NCBI GenBank assembly: GCA_013397865.1
Contig: VZTI01001783.1
Span: forward strand, 675,766-739,765
Direction of reading: 5' to 3'
Length of the DNA stretch: 64,000 nt
Source of the DNA: Struthidea cinerea
Lineage: Eukaryota; Chordata; Aves; Passeriformes; Corcoracidae
Below are positions 1-12,900 of the stretch, in pieces (positions within the stretch are counted from its first letter, which is position 1; every line of letters starts with the position of its first letter). The notes beneath the pieces were generated by a model that did no database searches, was not told the origin of the DNA, and saw only the letters and a program-made list of their open reading frames with translations. Both the position numbers and the translations under genes were made by a program.

Positions 1-1431
1 TCACATTGTATTGAGCCTAATGATAATTCTTACTAGAGAACAATTTTCTTGTGCATTTCTTATGCCTGTGCTCATTGAATACTTGCAGGAAATCATAGTC
101 ATAAATTTTTTAGGAGAGAAGGAACTATAATATTCTGTTTGGCTTCTTACATAATATAAGCTATAGATCTTTTTTTGTATTAATTCTTGTCTGAAATCTT
201 GTAGTATTTCTTGGTTTAATCTTCAGTTCTGAAAGCTCTTCATATTTGATGGCTGAAATGATTTGAGGAAAGAGTAAAAACTGAACTGCTGATTTGTGCA
301 CTTTGTCTGTGTAAAGCTCAGAGAAGGAATTCTTTGATACTGTAAATCTCAAACTGAGTATTTTGCTCCTGGTAGTCTGTCTCTTAACATGGTTTTCCTG
401 TATGCAAATCCCAAACTATACTGGAGTTCTGATATAATTTTTTTTTGGCAACTTGGTTAAAAAGAAGCAAGGGTACAATGCTTGTACTTGTTCAGGAATT
501 CTCTCTCTATGGGACTTACTGTTATTCCATCCTCACTCTCAAAACTCTGAAGTACAGGGTACAAAGTGAGCAGCCTTGTTCCTTTTCTGTTCTAGTTGAG
601 CTTAAATAAAGTGTAAAGGTAAGAGATTAGCTGTAGAATATGTAACCATTTAAACTGCAGATTTTAATCTCTTTGTTAACATGGTATTCAGTGTAGGCCA
701 GTTTACTCCAAGTAGCTGCTCCTCAACAAGAACCTTAGAAGAGCTCTTTTTCTTTTGAAGTGATTCTGCTAAATCAGGAATTTGGGAATTTAGTAACAGC
801 TGTTGTTTTGGTTCTTACTGACTTTTGCTAGTGAAAAGTTGTCCCATTGATGTGGAAATTCAAGTTCAGTAACTAAAAAAAAAAGTTCAACTTGATGAAA
901 ATGCTTCTGAAAACCTTTGAAGGATTTCTGTATTTTTGTACACTGCTTTGTAGCCAGTATTTATTATCTGTATGTGTTTGGAACTACTTAAGAATAAATT
1001 TTATATTGAACTGGTTTGAATTTTTCCAGTTAGCATTAGAACCTGTGTATATTATCACTCTGTGATAAAGAGAAAAATTGTGTGAAGTGTGGATATTTAA
1101 ATACTCCCCATCTACTTGCTGCATGACTTAAATGCAGTTTTGGTATTAGATCCTACTGCTGTATAAAAAAACTCCTTGCTATTTCTTAAAATTCTTGGTT
1201 CAAGGTGTTACAGGGAAATTTTCCCAGTAAGTTAATAATTGAGAAATAAAGCATGTTGGAAGGGTCCGTAACTATTTTCCTTAGATAGGCTTGTTGGTTT
1301 AAAAGGAAGAAATCGTCTATACACTTGAGATTTGTAACTTTGAAGTTCAAGTTACTGAGATTCTGTGAAGCGTTTCCTTCCCTATAGGTATAACTGTCCT
1401 GAATGTTGTTTTGCTTTGTTTTGCTTAATAG
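1..1431 (+). other. GXYLT1 intron, 3' part
   Basis: This is the AT-rich sequence upstream of the first visible coding exon. It ends in a T-rich tract and an AG acceptor at 1430-1431. I see no other exon and no recognisable repeat here. It is read as the tail of an intron because the following exon starts inside the conserved protein rather than at its N-terminus. Confidence 0.75.
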
Positions 1432-1555
1432 AATGACATGACACCAGTCCGGTTACAATGGGGAGAAATTCTTATGCCATTACTGAAGAAATACAAGTTG
1501 AACATAACATGGGGTGATCAGGATCTATTAAACATTATGTTTTTTCACAATCCAG
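1432..1555 (+). CDS. GXYLT1 coding exon (third from last)
   Basis: This exon encodes 41 codons plus one base of glucoside xylosyltransferase 1, a type II Golgi membrane enzyme of family GT8. The enzyme transfers xylose from UDP-xylose to the glucose already O-linked to EGF repeats of Notch and similar proteins. The translation begins NDMTPVRLQWGEILMPLL and continues through KLNITWGDQDLLNIMFF. The WGDQDLLN block is the conserved DQD segment typical of this GT8 branch, and NIT is a possible N-glycosylation sequon. The acceptor is ttaatag and the donor is gtaaat. It ends in phase 1 (CCA G), which matches the next exon. The sequence resembles GXYLT1 rather than its paralogue GXYLT2, which as I recall it differs in the MPLLKKYKLNITWG stretch. 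The exons for the N-terminal two thirds lie left of the window. Confidence 0.93.
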
Positions 1556-1855
1556 GTAAATCTGCATTGATTTTAAGTCTGACACTGTGAAGTTATCTTT
1601 TCCATGGTGTTCAAAAATCCAGGAAAATATTCTATTAGCAGGCTTTTGGGCGAAAGCAGTCATGGGATTATTTAAGTCTTTCAAAGCAGTTGAGAGACGG
1701 TGCTGGAGCTTGCTAGAGTGTAATTAACTGTTAGACTTCAAAACAGCTGCACCAAAATTTATTAAGCAGTCCTAAATAAATAAATAAAGAGAAGATTGGT
1801 TTATTTTCTGAAACAATTTTGATACTTAACCCAGAGCTCTCATTTTTCCACACAG
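1556..1855 (+). other. GXYLT1 intron, 300 bp
   Basis: Short intron with donor gtaaat and acceptor ttccacacag. It contains a small AAAT-type simple repeat at 1775-1789 and nothing else that I recognise. Confidence 0.85.
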
Positions 1856-2028
1856 AAAGTCTTTATGTCTTTCCTTGCCAATGGAATTACCGGCCTGACC
1901 ACTGCATCTATGGAAGCAATTGTAGGGCAGCTGAAGAAGAAGGTATATTTATTCTTCATGGAAACAGAGGTGTTTACCACGATGATAAACAGCCGACTTT
2001 TAGGGCTGTCTATGAAGCAATACAAAAT
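1856..2028 (+). CDS. GXYLT1 coding exon (penultimate)
   Basis: 173 bases that, with the last G of the previous exon, make 58 codons. The product starts ESLYVFPCQWNYRPDHC and later contains EGIFILHGNRGVYHDD and FRAVYEAIQN. The paired cysteines around the CQWNYRPDHC block and the HGNRGVYHDDKQP block are hallmarks of the glucoside xylosyltransferases. HGNRG takes the place of the HxGxxK-type C-terminal motif of other GT8 enzymes. The acceptor is cacag and the donor is gtaagt. An ATG-started open frame covers this exon but reads on into intron sequence after 2028, so the splice donor is the better end. Phase 0 at its end fits the last exon. Confidence 0.95.
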
Positions 2029-2368
2029 GTAAGTGTTTTTTGCATTGTCCTAGTTATTCTTTTATGTATGTTTATCTATAGTGGTACATGTACTTTGTGG
2101 GGAAGTTGATATTCATCTTGATTGCAACAAAGTAATTTTTTTCTCTTCTAAGTAATGTCAGGTGTTTCACCAGTTTATCCTTTATTGTTTGGATGGAGTT
2201 CCAGTATATTCCTGTTTTGAGGAATATCTTTTGAAACAGAGTGTAGGCTATGTCTAGGTTAGGATTCTAAAACAATGCCAATAGTTGTCAGTGTTTATTT
2301 AAAAGGCTTTATTCTCGTTTATTTAATAAATCACGCAGTAAACTGTTTCCATAAGCATTTGGAGATCT

Positions 2369-2903
2369 TAGAATATCTGAAGGGCCAACAAGGATCATTG
2401 AAATCCAAATACCTGGCCCTGCAAAGGACCATCCCCAAGAGTCACACCATGTGCCCGAGAGCATTGTCCAAACACTGTGCCAGGCTTGGTGCTGTGACCA
2501 CTTCCCTGGGGAGCCTGTTCCAGTGCCCAACCACCCTCTGGGGGAAGAACCTTTTCCTAATATCCAACCTAAACCTCCCCTGACACAGCTTCAGGTCATT
2601 CCCTCGGGACCTGTCATTGGTCACCACAGAGCAGGGATCAGTGTCTGCCCCTCCTCTTTTCCTCATGAGGAAGCTGTAACTGCACTGGGGTCTTCCCTCA
2701 GTCTCCTCTTCTCCAGGCTGAGCAGACCAAGTGACCTCAGCTGCTCCTCATACAGGTTCCCCTCAAGGCCCTTCACCGTCTTTGCTGCCCTCCTTTGGAC
2801 ACTCTCTAATAGCTTTAGATCCTTCTTTTATATTGTGGCTCCCAAAACTGCACACACTACTCAAGGTGAGGCCACACCAGTGCAGAGCAGAGAGGGACAA
2901 TCT
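2369..2903 (-). mobile_element. CR1 LINE, 5'-truncated 3' end
   Basis: About 535 bp matching the 3' part of an avian CR1 in reverse orientation. It starts with a worn tagaatatctgaa 3' tail, followed by CR1 phrases such as ggaccatccccaagagtcac, cttccctggggagcctgttc and ttcaccgtctttgctgccct. The far end (its 5' side) stops near 2903 after the gtgaggccacaccagtgcag block, so the copy is 5'-truncated as most CR1s are. It lies inside the last GXYLT1 intron in antisense orientation. Open frames across it are random. Confidence 0.9.
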
Positions 2904-3890
2904 TTTTCTCCAGGCTGAACAAGCCATCACCAGAAGCTTCATTCTTCTGGAGATTTTAAAGTGCAGGAAAAATCCCTTCTTCCCAAAGTTTGTATGTATT
3001 TTGTGCAACATTTTAATACTTAATTGTATCTAGATTCGGACTGTAAAAAATTTTTTTACATACTGTGTTTTGACCTTTTCCAGAAATTCAGTGTATTAAT
3101 ACATTGCTGTTCCTTTAAATACTAAGCACAGTGACTTCTTTTCATTCTGCAAATAAGTCATCTAATAAACTATTTATCGTTACATCAGTATACTCACTGA
3201 AGAGCTGTAAAACTTAGCACTGATGCACATTTTAATGTAGCAGGCTACTGTGTGTGTATAACCGACAAAAATCAATAGTATATTTTAATGTTGTTTTGTT
3301 ACACATTGTCATATAGATATAAAAATGAAGAGAAGTACTTTTGGGCATCTGAGAATACATTGCAGGGAAAGTGATTCTGTTTCCACAAAAATATGATTTC
3401 TTTGTTTCCTTTGAGCATTGTCAAAAATAGAAGAAAAAATTATTTCCTTTTATTTATGATCCCATTTTGTATATGAAAAGTCAGAGAAAGTCTGTAAACC
3501 ACTACGGATTCAATGGTAATAAGATGAACAAAATTATATTACTTCAAAACAATGTTTTAACTTACCATATGTTTATAAAAACATTGCACTGTTGAGTTAA
3601 TGACAACTTTATTTCATGCCCGTGTTAAACATAGTATGTGTTTGACCATCATTCAGTTTAATGAAACTTCAGTACCACTTTTTATACTGCTGTTTCATTA
3701 TAATTTGATAAGAATTGTATTACTTAAAGGTTATATATCATTTGAGAAAGTCACCATACAACAAAAAAAAAATCCAGAAATCATTTTAGATTTGTAAATT
3801 TTTAATTGGATAAGGTAATTTTAAATTTCCTCCTTGCCTGTCTGAATACATTCATTTGCTTAACATTAAAAAAAAAATCTTTCTTGTTAG

Positions 3891-3970
3891 GCGTATTGAA
3901 AGCATGAGAGTATATTTCTGTAATTTAGAGGTGTATTGAAAGCATGAGAGTATATTTCTGTAATTTAGAG
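3891..3970. repeat. 40-bp tandem duplication (2 units)
   Basis: Units 3891-3930 and 3931-3970 are the same 40 bases apart from one difference near the start (gcgtattg versus gtgtattg). This looks like a recent local duplication inside the last GXYLT1 intron, about 170 bp upstream of the acceptor of the terminal exon. Confidence 0.97.
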
Positions 3971-4142
3971 GTGTTTTTAAATTACTGCATTCAGAAGCAA
4001 TTGTCAGTTCTTGAAAACATTTAATAAGCCTATAGACAGCAAATATGATGCTGAAAATAATTTTTAGAATTTTTAGACTCTAATACCTCTGAGTAATGAC
4101 AATCTTCTGTATTAACCTTAAATTTTCTTAACCTCTTTACAG

Positions 4143-4304
4143 TATTCATTTGGAGATGACCTGGTTCATTCGCTGTTGCAGCCCCTAGAACAGGAATTAC
4201 AGAAAACCACGCATACATACTGTGGAAGAGTATATGAAGTATTCATAAAGCAGCTAACAAAAAGCATAAGAGACTTGTATGCCAGAAAATCAAAGGGAAG
4301 GTGA
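4143..4304 (+). CDS. GXYLT1 terminal coding exon and stop
   Basis: 162 bases including the TGA at 4302-4304. The product begins YSFGDDLVHSLLQPLEQEL, has THTYCGRVYEVFIKQL in the middle and ends RDLYARKSKGR. This matches the C-terminus of GXYLT1, where FGDD-type residues, the TYCG cysteine and a basic tail are expected. It starts in phase 0 after a good polypyrimidine tract and AG. Together with the two preceding exons it gives about 152 codons, roughly the last third of a protein that is about 440 residues in mammals. No frameshift or early stop is present, so the gene appears functional in this part. Confidence 0.94.
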   Translation, partial: YSFGDDLVHSLLQPLEQELQKTTHTYCGRVYEVFIKQLTKSIRDLYARKSKGR

Positions 4305-7300
4305 TTTTTGACTCCTAGCTGAAGGAGGTTGAATTAACGTAACTGGTTAAAAGGTGCAAGAATTCTATTACAGCTTGAATGGGCTCTTAGTGTGCCCAGA
4401 CAAAAGTTTACTAGCATACATAAAAATGAAGAAAATATTCATGTAATGAAGAACAGGAACTTTTTTCTGCAAAGGTGACTTTTTGGTCTTTTGAAGTTTA
4501 ATCAGTGCTAATGTTTATCTCTATCTGATGATTTGGGTGTTACTGGCTTCTATGGCCAGTAGTTTTAGTCTGCATAATTCAGTTATCTAATGATAAATGA
4601 ACAAGGAAGAAATGAAGATGGCTCTGTTTGGGAGTGTACCTCATACATTGTCTAAAATTCTCTTAAACTGTGAATGTAGCAATAACTGAGTCAGCAGCAC
4701 TAGCCTCACTTTAAAGGTGTGAGCCTTTATGTAAACGAAGTTGTTTACAAGTGCAGAAAATACTCTCTTGTCAAAGAAATGTGTTGTAATCATTGACAAT
4801 CTGTATGTGCCTTTATAGGTTCATCTCTTACATGTTGAAGTACTGTTCTGACAATCTCGTTTTGTTTATCTCAGATGTAAACTGCACACTATAAATACGA
4901 TTTTCTGAGAAATTAATAACTAGTATGTGATACTAGTTTCCTCTGTTAGTAAATATGGAGACTTTATGTTAAAAATAATTTGTTTCAACATTGTAGAGCC
5001 ATTAGCACCAAAAGGTAGAGCAGAACTGCGGGGTTTTTAAGTAAAAATCCGGTTTGAAATTGCTTGTCTTACAATAATTTTTAAAAATGTCATGGTTTTG
5101 CAGCTTTATAGGACATTTTGGAAGTAGAAGAAAAGCCCAGTGGTGGAAAGCTGTTGCTGTTGTAATTCCATACTAGGAATTATTACTTTATTATTGTAAT
5201 AGAGTATGTAGTACCTAAAAGTGAAGAGCAGTAGTAAGAGTTCTGACGCCTCATCAGACTGTGTAGTAGATGGGTTTCTTAGAGAATATATCCTGTTATA
5301 TTTTTTTAATAAATGGCTTTAAAATAGTTTTGGGGCAGACCCTCAACTACATTAATGCATTACTGTCAATAGTGATAGTGATTTGCAACAGGTAAGGATT
5401 AGGTTTTCTCCAATTATCGTAGCGAAAAAAGAAGAACTTCTGTTTAAGTAATACAAACTTTTTCTCCAGAGGAAAACATGAAGAAAAGGGCTGAATTGTA
5501 GTGTTACAGTAAAATATTTAAACTTGCATGGTATGAAATGTATTTGTAAAGTATATTTGAACTTAGATAACCTAAGTGAGATGAAGTCTTCGTAAAGTGA
5601 GCTTTTGGATTCCAGGAAAGTTCCTGTGTGTTGAACATGGAGGATCCACTCACTGACTTGCACCTTTGTCCCAACCCCATTTTAGAAGCTTGATTTTTGT
5701 GGCTCTTTCCTTATCAGAGATAGACTGGCTCACTTCCAGATCCATGTGAGCTGGACAAATGCTTTAGCAGTTCAAAAACACACTCCACTGTCAGCAGTGT
5801 TTGTATCCTGCTTCTAATTTCCCTGCGGGCTCAGGGTATACATTTTGGGATGGAGTCTAGGAAGCAGTCTGCCTCTCATGTAGGTCTCTTTTCCTTGCTG
5901 TGTAACCTTTTGAAGCCTGAAAATGTAGAAATCTGTGTGAAGGTGAATACTATAACTGACTGATTTTACAATATGCAGTGCATTATTTTTTTACATAAAT
6001 ACTGATTTTTATATCAATTTGTCTTCAGCTTTCCTTTTTACTTGTACTGTGTGTATTTAAAAAAATCTTTCGACCTGTTTTTTGTGTTTGTCTTTGCAGA
6101 AACTTCCAGTTTTGAATTTATTTTTAGTACGTTGTAGACATGTCAAGATACTCTTAAAACCTAATGGGCTGTTTAAGAAAAAAAAAGGGGAATGTGGACA
6201 TTAGCAGCAGTCTTTCCACTTAGATTTCAAATTTTGTGAGGGAGTAGAACAAAAATAATTAATAATGATGCTTATTGTAGAACAAAATTTCTTACTTTGT
6301 GCTTATGTCTAGAAATGTTTACTTAGCATATTACAAATAGCAGAATATGGCCTTATGCCATAGGTTTTGATTAATTTTTTTAATATACATGAAAATGGCT
6401 CACCTCAGGCTACCTCCAGGTAACACTCATGAACACTTAAAAAAACTTTAAAAAAAAAGCAAGTAGCTTCCATTAAGTAATTCTCCAGAGTATTTGTCTG
6501 TTTCAAATACATTTTTAGTTCTGTCATCCCTGTGTTTTAAATTTAGAAAAACAATGTACCTTTACAAACAAAAACCAAAATCTAGCTTATAAGGGAAACA
6601 TTTGGAGACACTTAAAAGACTGGGAATTCAGGTAATGTGGTAGAAACCAGTTATGGTCCCAAACATTTCAATACCTGATTTGTAAGGGTAGATGCTTAGA
6701 GGTGTAGGAGCTTACACCTAGCTTGGGAATCCTTATTGCTGTCTAGTTTTAGAAACATTGCTTTTTCTAAAAACATAGTAAGTAACCAAAAAAATAGGAC
6801 CTAACAAGTTACAGATCTTTAGGAATCCCATTTTTAATGATTTATTTATTTTTTATATAGGTATAATAAAGTTTGATAGAAAAATGTAAACACCAGGAAA
6901 TGTACATTTAGGTTAACTGAAGATAAATCTGTCTTCCTCATGCTTCATCTGTCTCTATGTCATGGTACCATTATTCTGTCTCTTTTAAAGGGATCACAGC
7001 CTCATGGTGAAGAGATCTCTGTGAAGAGATTGTTATCTTGTTTGGATGAACTTCTGTCACTCTTTGTAGATGGTATGAAAAGCAAGCTATCCCTTAATGG
7101 GACTGAAACATCCTTATGCATGGTGCTTGGGCCTTAACTGCTGGTTAATAAGGCTGTATAAGCCTTATGGAAGTGTCTGTGCAGTTATTTGTAGTTTTGT
7201 CAAAATTTAGACTGAGGTGACCTTTAAAGCCAGTTGAATTGGTTTTGGTAAGCTTTCGCTTTAAGTTTAGAAAGGTAAAGAAAAGAGGTTTAGAGGGGGA

Positions 7301-9623
7301 AAAAATATTTTTCATTATTCTTATTTTAAACATATTTTAAAAGAGTATGGCGTTGTCTTGTGCCGGTTTTGACCTAAATTTGGTCAAGTTGTAAACTGTC
7401 AAAATGCTGTTTGGAAGACTGAACTGTTAACATATTTCTTAATTTGTACCAGGTATCTGTCCATACCAGACATACTCCAACCACACAGGCTTTCCACACT
7501 TCCATCTGTACACTTTACATAACAGGATGACTGAGCAGCCAGCTGCCTTTCTTTTTCTCCTCCCAAATTACACTTCCCATCTACACAGCACGGAAAAGGA
7601 TATAGCTACAGTCTAGTGGTGGGAGGAGGATATGGTCTGTGTCTGCTTAGTAGGTTTAGATGCAGAACCATGTAAGAGGTATAGCTGAAGGTGTAATGTG
7701 TTAGCTGTATATGCATTATTTGGCTCTTTTTTGAGTGGAAATAGCAATGAAGTACTGCTGTATATTAACTCGTGTATGGCTGTGATGGTGTTTGTGGCAG
7801 ATTAAATGGGGTGAAACTGAGCAGTAAGTTACTTTAGCTTGTCGGAAAACACTAGATTTCTGGTTTCTTCTGCCTGGTTTATAAAGGTGTCTCCAAATGT
7901 ATAGACATATATAGAGTTTCCACTCCTTAGAAGTCTTAAGTTATTTTTCATTGACTGTTTTCTGGTTCAAATTGAAAAATTTTCACGTCAAACAGGTTTA
8001 ACAATATCCATTTACTGACAGTATGATTTTTTTTTTTTACTTGATTAAGTGGAGTACTCATGTATAATTTAAATGAATGTATAGGGTTTTTGTCCAGTAT
8101 TTTTTATTAAATTATCGGTTTTCATTAGTTATTATTTTAAAATTCTGTCTCATGGTATCTAATGTGTTTATGATAGTTATCATGGCTTTCCTGCCCACTT
8201 CACCACTTTGGATGGCATTTGAAACAGCTCCAGTGATTTTGTGTGTTAAAATAAGTTCCAGGGAACTGTAATGTGAATGTATGACTTTTATTAGCAAAAA
8301 GTGGATTCTTCTGTCGCAGAGACAGTAGAGGTGTGAAGTAATGGGAAGGTACTTCTCATCACCATGGATCTTGCAAAAGATCTTGTATCTGTCTTATGGG
8401 ATTGTTTCTGTCAGTTCTGAGCATTTTCCTATGCACAGGAACCTAGAAGAATAACTGAATATTATAACCTAGAGAATAACTGAAATTCCTACAGAGTTTT
8501 GCACGAATAACAGCCAAGTTATGTGCTCAAGTTGTCCAAATGGGCAAAGCATGAACCCAGCAAGTAAAAAATAACTAAACACAAGTGTATGCACCTTAGG
8601 TTCCCTTAGGAAAACAAAAAAATGTTGTTTGATGTTTAAAACTACAGAGAAACATTTAACAACTTGCTTTCTGTATTCAACTACCAAATCTTAGGTAATG
8701 AAGGATAATTCCCTATAGAAATGCAGGTTGCCTCACAGTTGCATTGTAGTCCTAGTAGAGTACTCAACACTTATTACTCAGGTTTCAAAACAGAAGATGT
8801 TTGCAGAGGTAATAGTGAATTTTCCACTTTAGGAAGTGAGGAGGAAATCTCATTTTAAAGTAGTTCTCAAAATCTCTCTCTTGTAACCATTTAGTGGATC
8901 TATATAAGAACAGCTTGTCCTCCAAAGCTGTCATGAAATTTAAGATATGTTGGCCTCCAATGCCTTTTCAAGCCTTTGTGGGCCTATTGAAGTTTTAAGT
9001 TTCCTGAAGGAATATTAAGTAACTGGAAATTCTCCTGTTAAAGTTCAGTTGTGTCTCTTCAGTTTTCTGGTTGCTTTATGCACAGCTGCAATCAGTTCTT
9101 GAGAGAGTCCTCATTTAAACTTATGAATGTGCATCTTCTGTGTATTTGCTGGCAAATTTCTGCAGGGCTTCTTTATGTTCCCTTCTTCCTTTTCCCTGCA
9201 CTGCTTTTAAATAAGGTCTTCTTTCATTTGAATGCTTATAAAAATTGCAGGAGGTATTATTACAGGTCTCTTTGCAGAAACCTGTAATTAAAGGAGGACC
9301 TGTGTTCCTGCTGTGGTTGGGCTTTATTTTTTCTTTTCCTTCAGACTGCTATTTGATGATATTCAGATAGGAGGAATTTTGCAGCCATTAGTAAAGTCAT
9401 TATGTTCCTTGAGTGATCGTCTGATAGTTTCTTTCCTGAATATCTGTTCTCTTATGACAGATGCATGGCTGCTGCGTGCCTGCTTGATCTGTATGATTGC
9501 AAGTTTCTTTAATCAAAGCAATGACTATCGGTTCTTTCAAATTTGGATTTTAAATGCTTATCCTGTATGTGGGTGCCACCTTAGTTGCACAAACCAGGGA
9601 CCTAGTCTATTTCCACTTGCAGT
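4305..9623 (+). other. GXYLT1 3' UTR, extent unknown, and flanking DNA
   Basis: AT-rich non-coding sequence directly after the stop codon. AATAAA hexamers occur at 5308-5313 and 6865-6870 and could serve as poly(A) signals; neither can be confirmed by eye. Mammalian GXYLT1 has a 3' UTR of several kb, so much of this stretch is probably transcribed. I see no further exon. The open frames at 8077-8687 and 9051-9287 look random. Confidence 0.5.
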
Positions 9624-9973
9624 TCATAGAATCATAGAATGGTTTTGGTTGGAAGGGACCTTAGAGCTCATCCAGTTCCAGCCCCTTCTTATGGGCAGGG
9701 ACACCTCCCACTAGACCAGGTTGTTCAAAGCCCCATCCAACCCGGCCTTGAACATTTCCAGGGATGGGGCATCCACAGCTGCTCTGGACAACCTGTCCCA
9801 GTATCTCACCATCTTCACAGTAAAGAATTTTTTCCCTGGTACCTAATCTAAACCTGTGCTCTTGCAGTGTAAAATTGTTCCCTTATCCTGTCACTAATGC
9901 CTTTGTAAAAAGTCCCCCTCCAGCTCTCTTGTAGGCCCCCTTCAGGTACTGGAAGGCTGCTCTAAGGTATCCC
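9624..9973 (-). mobile_element. CR1 LINE, 3' end
   Basis: Starts with tcatagaatcatagaat, the reverse complement of the short terminal octamer-like repeats that end CR1 elements. Typical CR1 3' sequence follows (ggttggaagggacc, ggcagggacacctcccacta, ctgctctggacaacctg, ggaaggctgctctaaggt). About 350 bp, truncated on its 5' side. The 133-residue open frame starting at 9313 runs into this element and is not a gene. Confidence 0.93.
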
Positions 9974-12900
9974 ATTTTTTATTTAATTTCCTTGTTTTAG
10001 TTTCCAGCTAATCCATAGGAATAAAAAGGTGAGATAACAAGGAATGCACAATTTTTCGCAACAGAAGCTAGAGAGCTACAGATTTCGGAGATACAGTTAA
10101 CAATTTTGAAATAGTTCTCTATCCTTTAATCTAATTTCTGATTTGGTGGATGTAAGAACTAGTGTCCTTGGTTCATCAAATCATTTGACTTCTCCTGTGT
10201 CAGGCCCTTATGTGGAGGGGATGGGCAGATAACTCTTATAAGACTGATTCCTTGTTTACTGTGAATTCCAAGGAAAAGAACTGTAACTTGTCACTGTAGA
10301 TCCTTAGTATCACCGTATCTAAACTCTTTGAAACTAGAAATATCTGCCCCCTTGCTGCTGTATTGTACTGGTTTTACTTGTTTCTTACTGGTTGTACTAA
10401 AAGGGGAAGGGAAATCTTGTTAGTTCCTGGTCTTTAGAATTCTGTATGACCCTTGAAAACCAACAACCAAAACCCAATTTCAGAGTCTGGGTCAAAACCA
10501 GAGATGAGCACATTAACACCCTCATTTAGGAACATGGGTCACGGGCCTTACTCACAGATTAGAAATCAGGACAATTTCCTTGCTTGCACTGTTTTACCAG
10601 AACAGGTCTGCAAAAGCAGGACTTCTCAAGTCTGATACAGTTTGTTGCTGTTTTAACAGTGCCAAACTTGTAAAATACAGGCACATTATATTCCCAAAGT
10701 AAGTCTGTTAGAAGCCTTTAAGCATATAATCTAAGACTGTAGTCTTCAGGTGTTATGACTACTTTTCAAAGTACCTGTTGAACTAATATTCTCACTCAAA
10801 TTCCCCTTCCTTTCCTTGTGCTCTTTTCCACAGATAATTTATTGATTTGTCTCCTTAGAGAAAAGCAAAAATTTGGGAATTTGCTTTAATAAATGTTCAC
10901 TTGAAACCAAACAGAATTTTTCAAGGGGAGAAAAGAGACTGTGAAGTTTGTTTGCTAGGGATTGTTTCTGCACTTCAGACCTCTCCAAGGCCACCGAGTG
11001 CAAACTTGGGGCTTACGTGTGGCTTTCTCACCACTTGGAGAAGTGCTAGATTGTGCTGTCTTTAATTTTCTCGTTGCTAGCATTGAACACAGATAGCTAA
11101 AAATGCTTTTTGTGCCTTCCAAAATGGCCTTTCTATTTTATGCAGCTTATATTAAATTATTAAACTGAGATGAGCAATTTATTAGCATTTTCTACTACCT
11201 TCACTTTCCCTCTTGTTCTTCCTTTGGGTCATTTAATATCATGCCCTCATTTTCAGAGTTATAATCTGGGTACAACAGGTCCATTTTTTCTTCTGTGTCT
11301 TATGAATGTTAATGTTCTGCCAGTCATTTCTGTACACATTTTACTAGAGTAATTCACATTAAATCAGTCTGTAATATTTATAAGAATAGCTTTGGAATAC
11401 AAAAGTAGATGTAGAAGTTATCCTAAACTACAAATCTTTGTGGTTGAATTAATTAGCATTTAGGGTATGTTTTTTTAGGCTTCCGAGAAAATTAAAGCAA
11501 TGTAATCAGTTTTAACTCATGGTTTAAGACTAGGAAATCAAATTTAATTAAAACTGATGTTTTAGCCTTATAATGCTGACCTACTGTTTCTCACTGGTGT
11601 CTAGGAAACTCTGGTTGCCTATTGGATGTAACTTCTGTCAAGTATTCAATGCAGTTCTGACTAGTCACTGACATTGCTATTTTTTTTAATTTTAAAATAT
11701 TTTGCTGTGTTTTACTTTATTCTTTTGTTTTACATTTTTATGCCATGGATAGTATTATTCAAGGTGAATTTGGATTGCAGATCTAAGCCCAAGAAATAAA
11801 AAACCCAGTTTTGCTACCAAAAGTGTGTTATATATGTTTGTCTTTTGATTTGATATTCATCAGTTTTGTGGGTAAAATTGATGTTTTGGGGGTTTACTGC
11901 CTCTCATCCTTTCTGCTTGCTGTTCCTGGCTTGTCTCCTTTCTTCACTACCCCTCCAGTCTGCTTGCTGCCTGTCTTCTCCAGAAGTTGGTGTCACTCCA
12001 CCTTTCTGATCTTTCTGGATCTCACTGGCTGTTGTATGTCTTCTGCCACCACGTCTGTGCTTTCCGGACTGTTTGATGTAGTGAGGTAACTGTACTAGTT
12101 CAAGCCAGAAGGGTTCCCTGGAGTAGGCATGCTGCTTTCTCCACAGAGCTGCTGCATGAGCACGTGTCTGGGCATCTAAGCGTGTTCTTGACCCAGTGTA
12201 GTTCACAGAAAGCAGTGCTGTGTGTTTCTTGATTGTAACTTGGGGAATAAATTCAGTTTCCCTTTCAGCTTTGTATAGACTATTACAAAATTTTAACCTT
12301 CTTTATTTTGCTGTAGAGATAAAGGCTTTTTACTAGAGGCATGCTTTCAGGAAGAAAGCTTGGCTGTTGAAGCCATTACAGTTAAAAGGAGGTGATCTGA
12401 GCCGTTCTGCTTGCCTGAGGCAGACCGGCTCAGCAGGGCTTTGGAGAAAAGGGTGAGCACCTGGCTGCCAGGGTACCTGGCGTGCAGAGAAGAGCTTGGT
12501 CTCTGCCCTGTTCCTGTAGGTGCTGGACAACCTCTAAGGAAGAAGCAATCTTCAATCAGCTCTTCTTTCTGTGAAGGTACAAAGAGAGAAAATTGATTTA
12601 TGACTTCAAAAGGCCCAAACAAAGTTTTAGAGGGATTGCAGAATATAGTAGAGTGCACAGTATATAAAATTGTTCTGGCTGAAAAATTAACAGCTGCAAA
12701 TAGCCCATTGAAACATACAGGATTTTGAGAAGTACCTTCTTCACTGGTCCATAAAAACAATGAATAAACTGAGCAAAAGTTAGTGATGATAGGATACTGC
12801 TTAAAAACTAGATCAATATCTTATTTTTGCAGTAATTCTATTTTGCCTATTTTGATTATTCTTTGCCCAGAAGGATAGGGTGTAATTAATGAAAATTGAT

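Larger units (their letters stand above)
2029..4142 (+). other. GXYLT1 last intron, 2.1 kb
   Basis: Donor gtaagt, acceptor ctctttacag. The intron holds a minus-strand CR1 fragment at 2369-2903 and a 40-bp tandem duplication at 3891-3970. The rest is AT-rich with no other feature that I recognise. Confidence 0.88.

Noticed and set aside
2451..3033. Open frames of 100-155 codons on the plus strand
   Set aside because: They read antisense through a minus-strand CR1 inside a GXYLT1 intron.
9313..9714. 133-codon open frame
   Set aside because: Its second half is reversed CR1, and its first half has no coding features.
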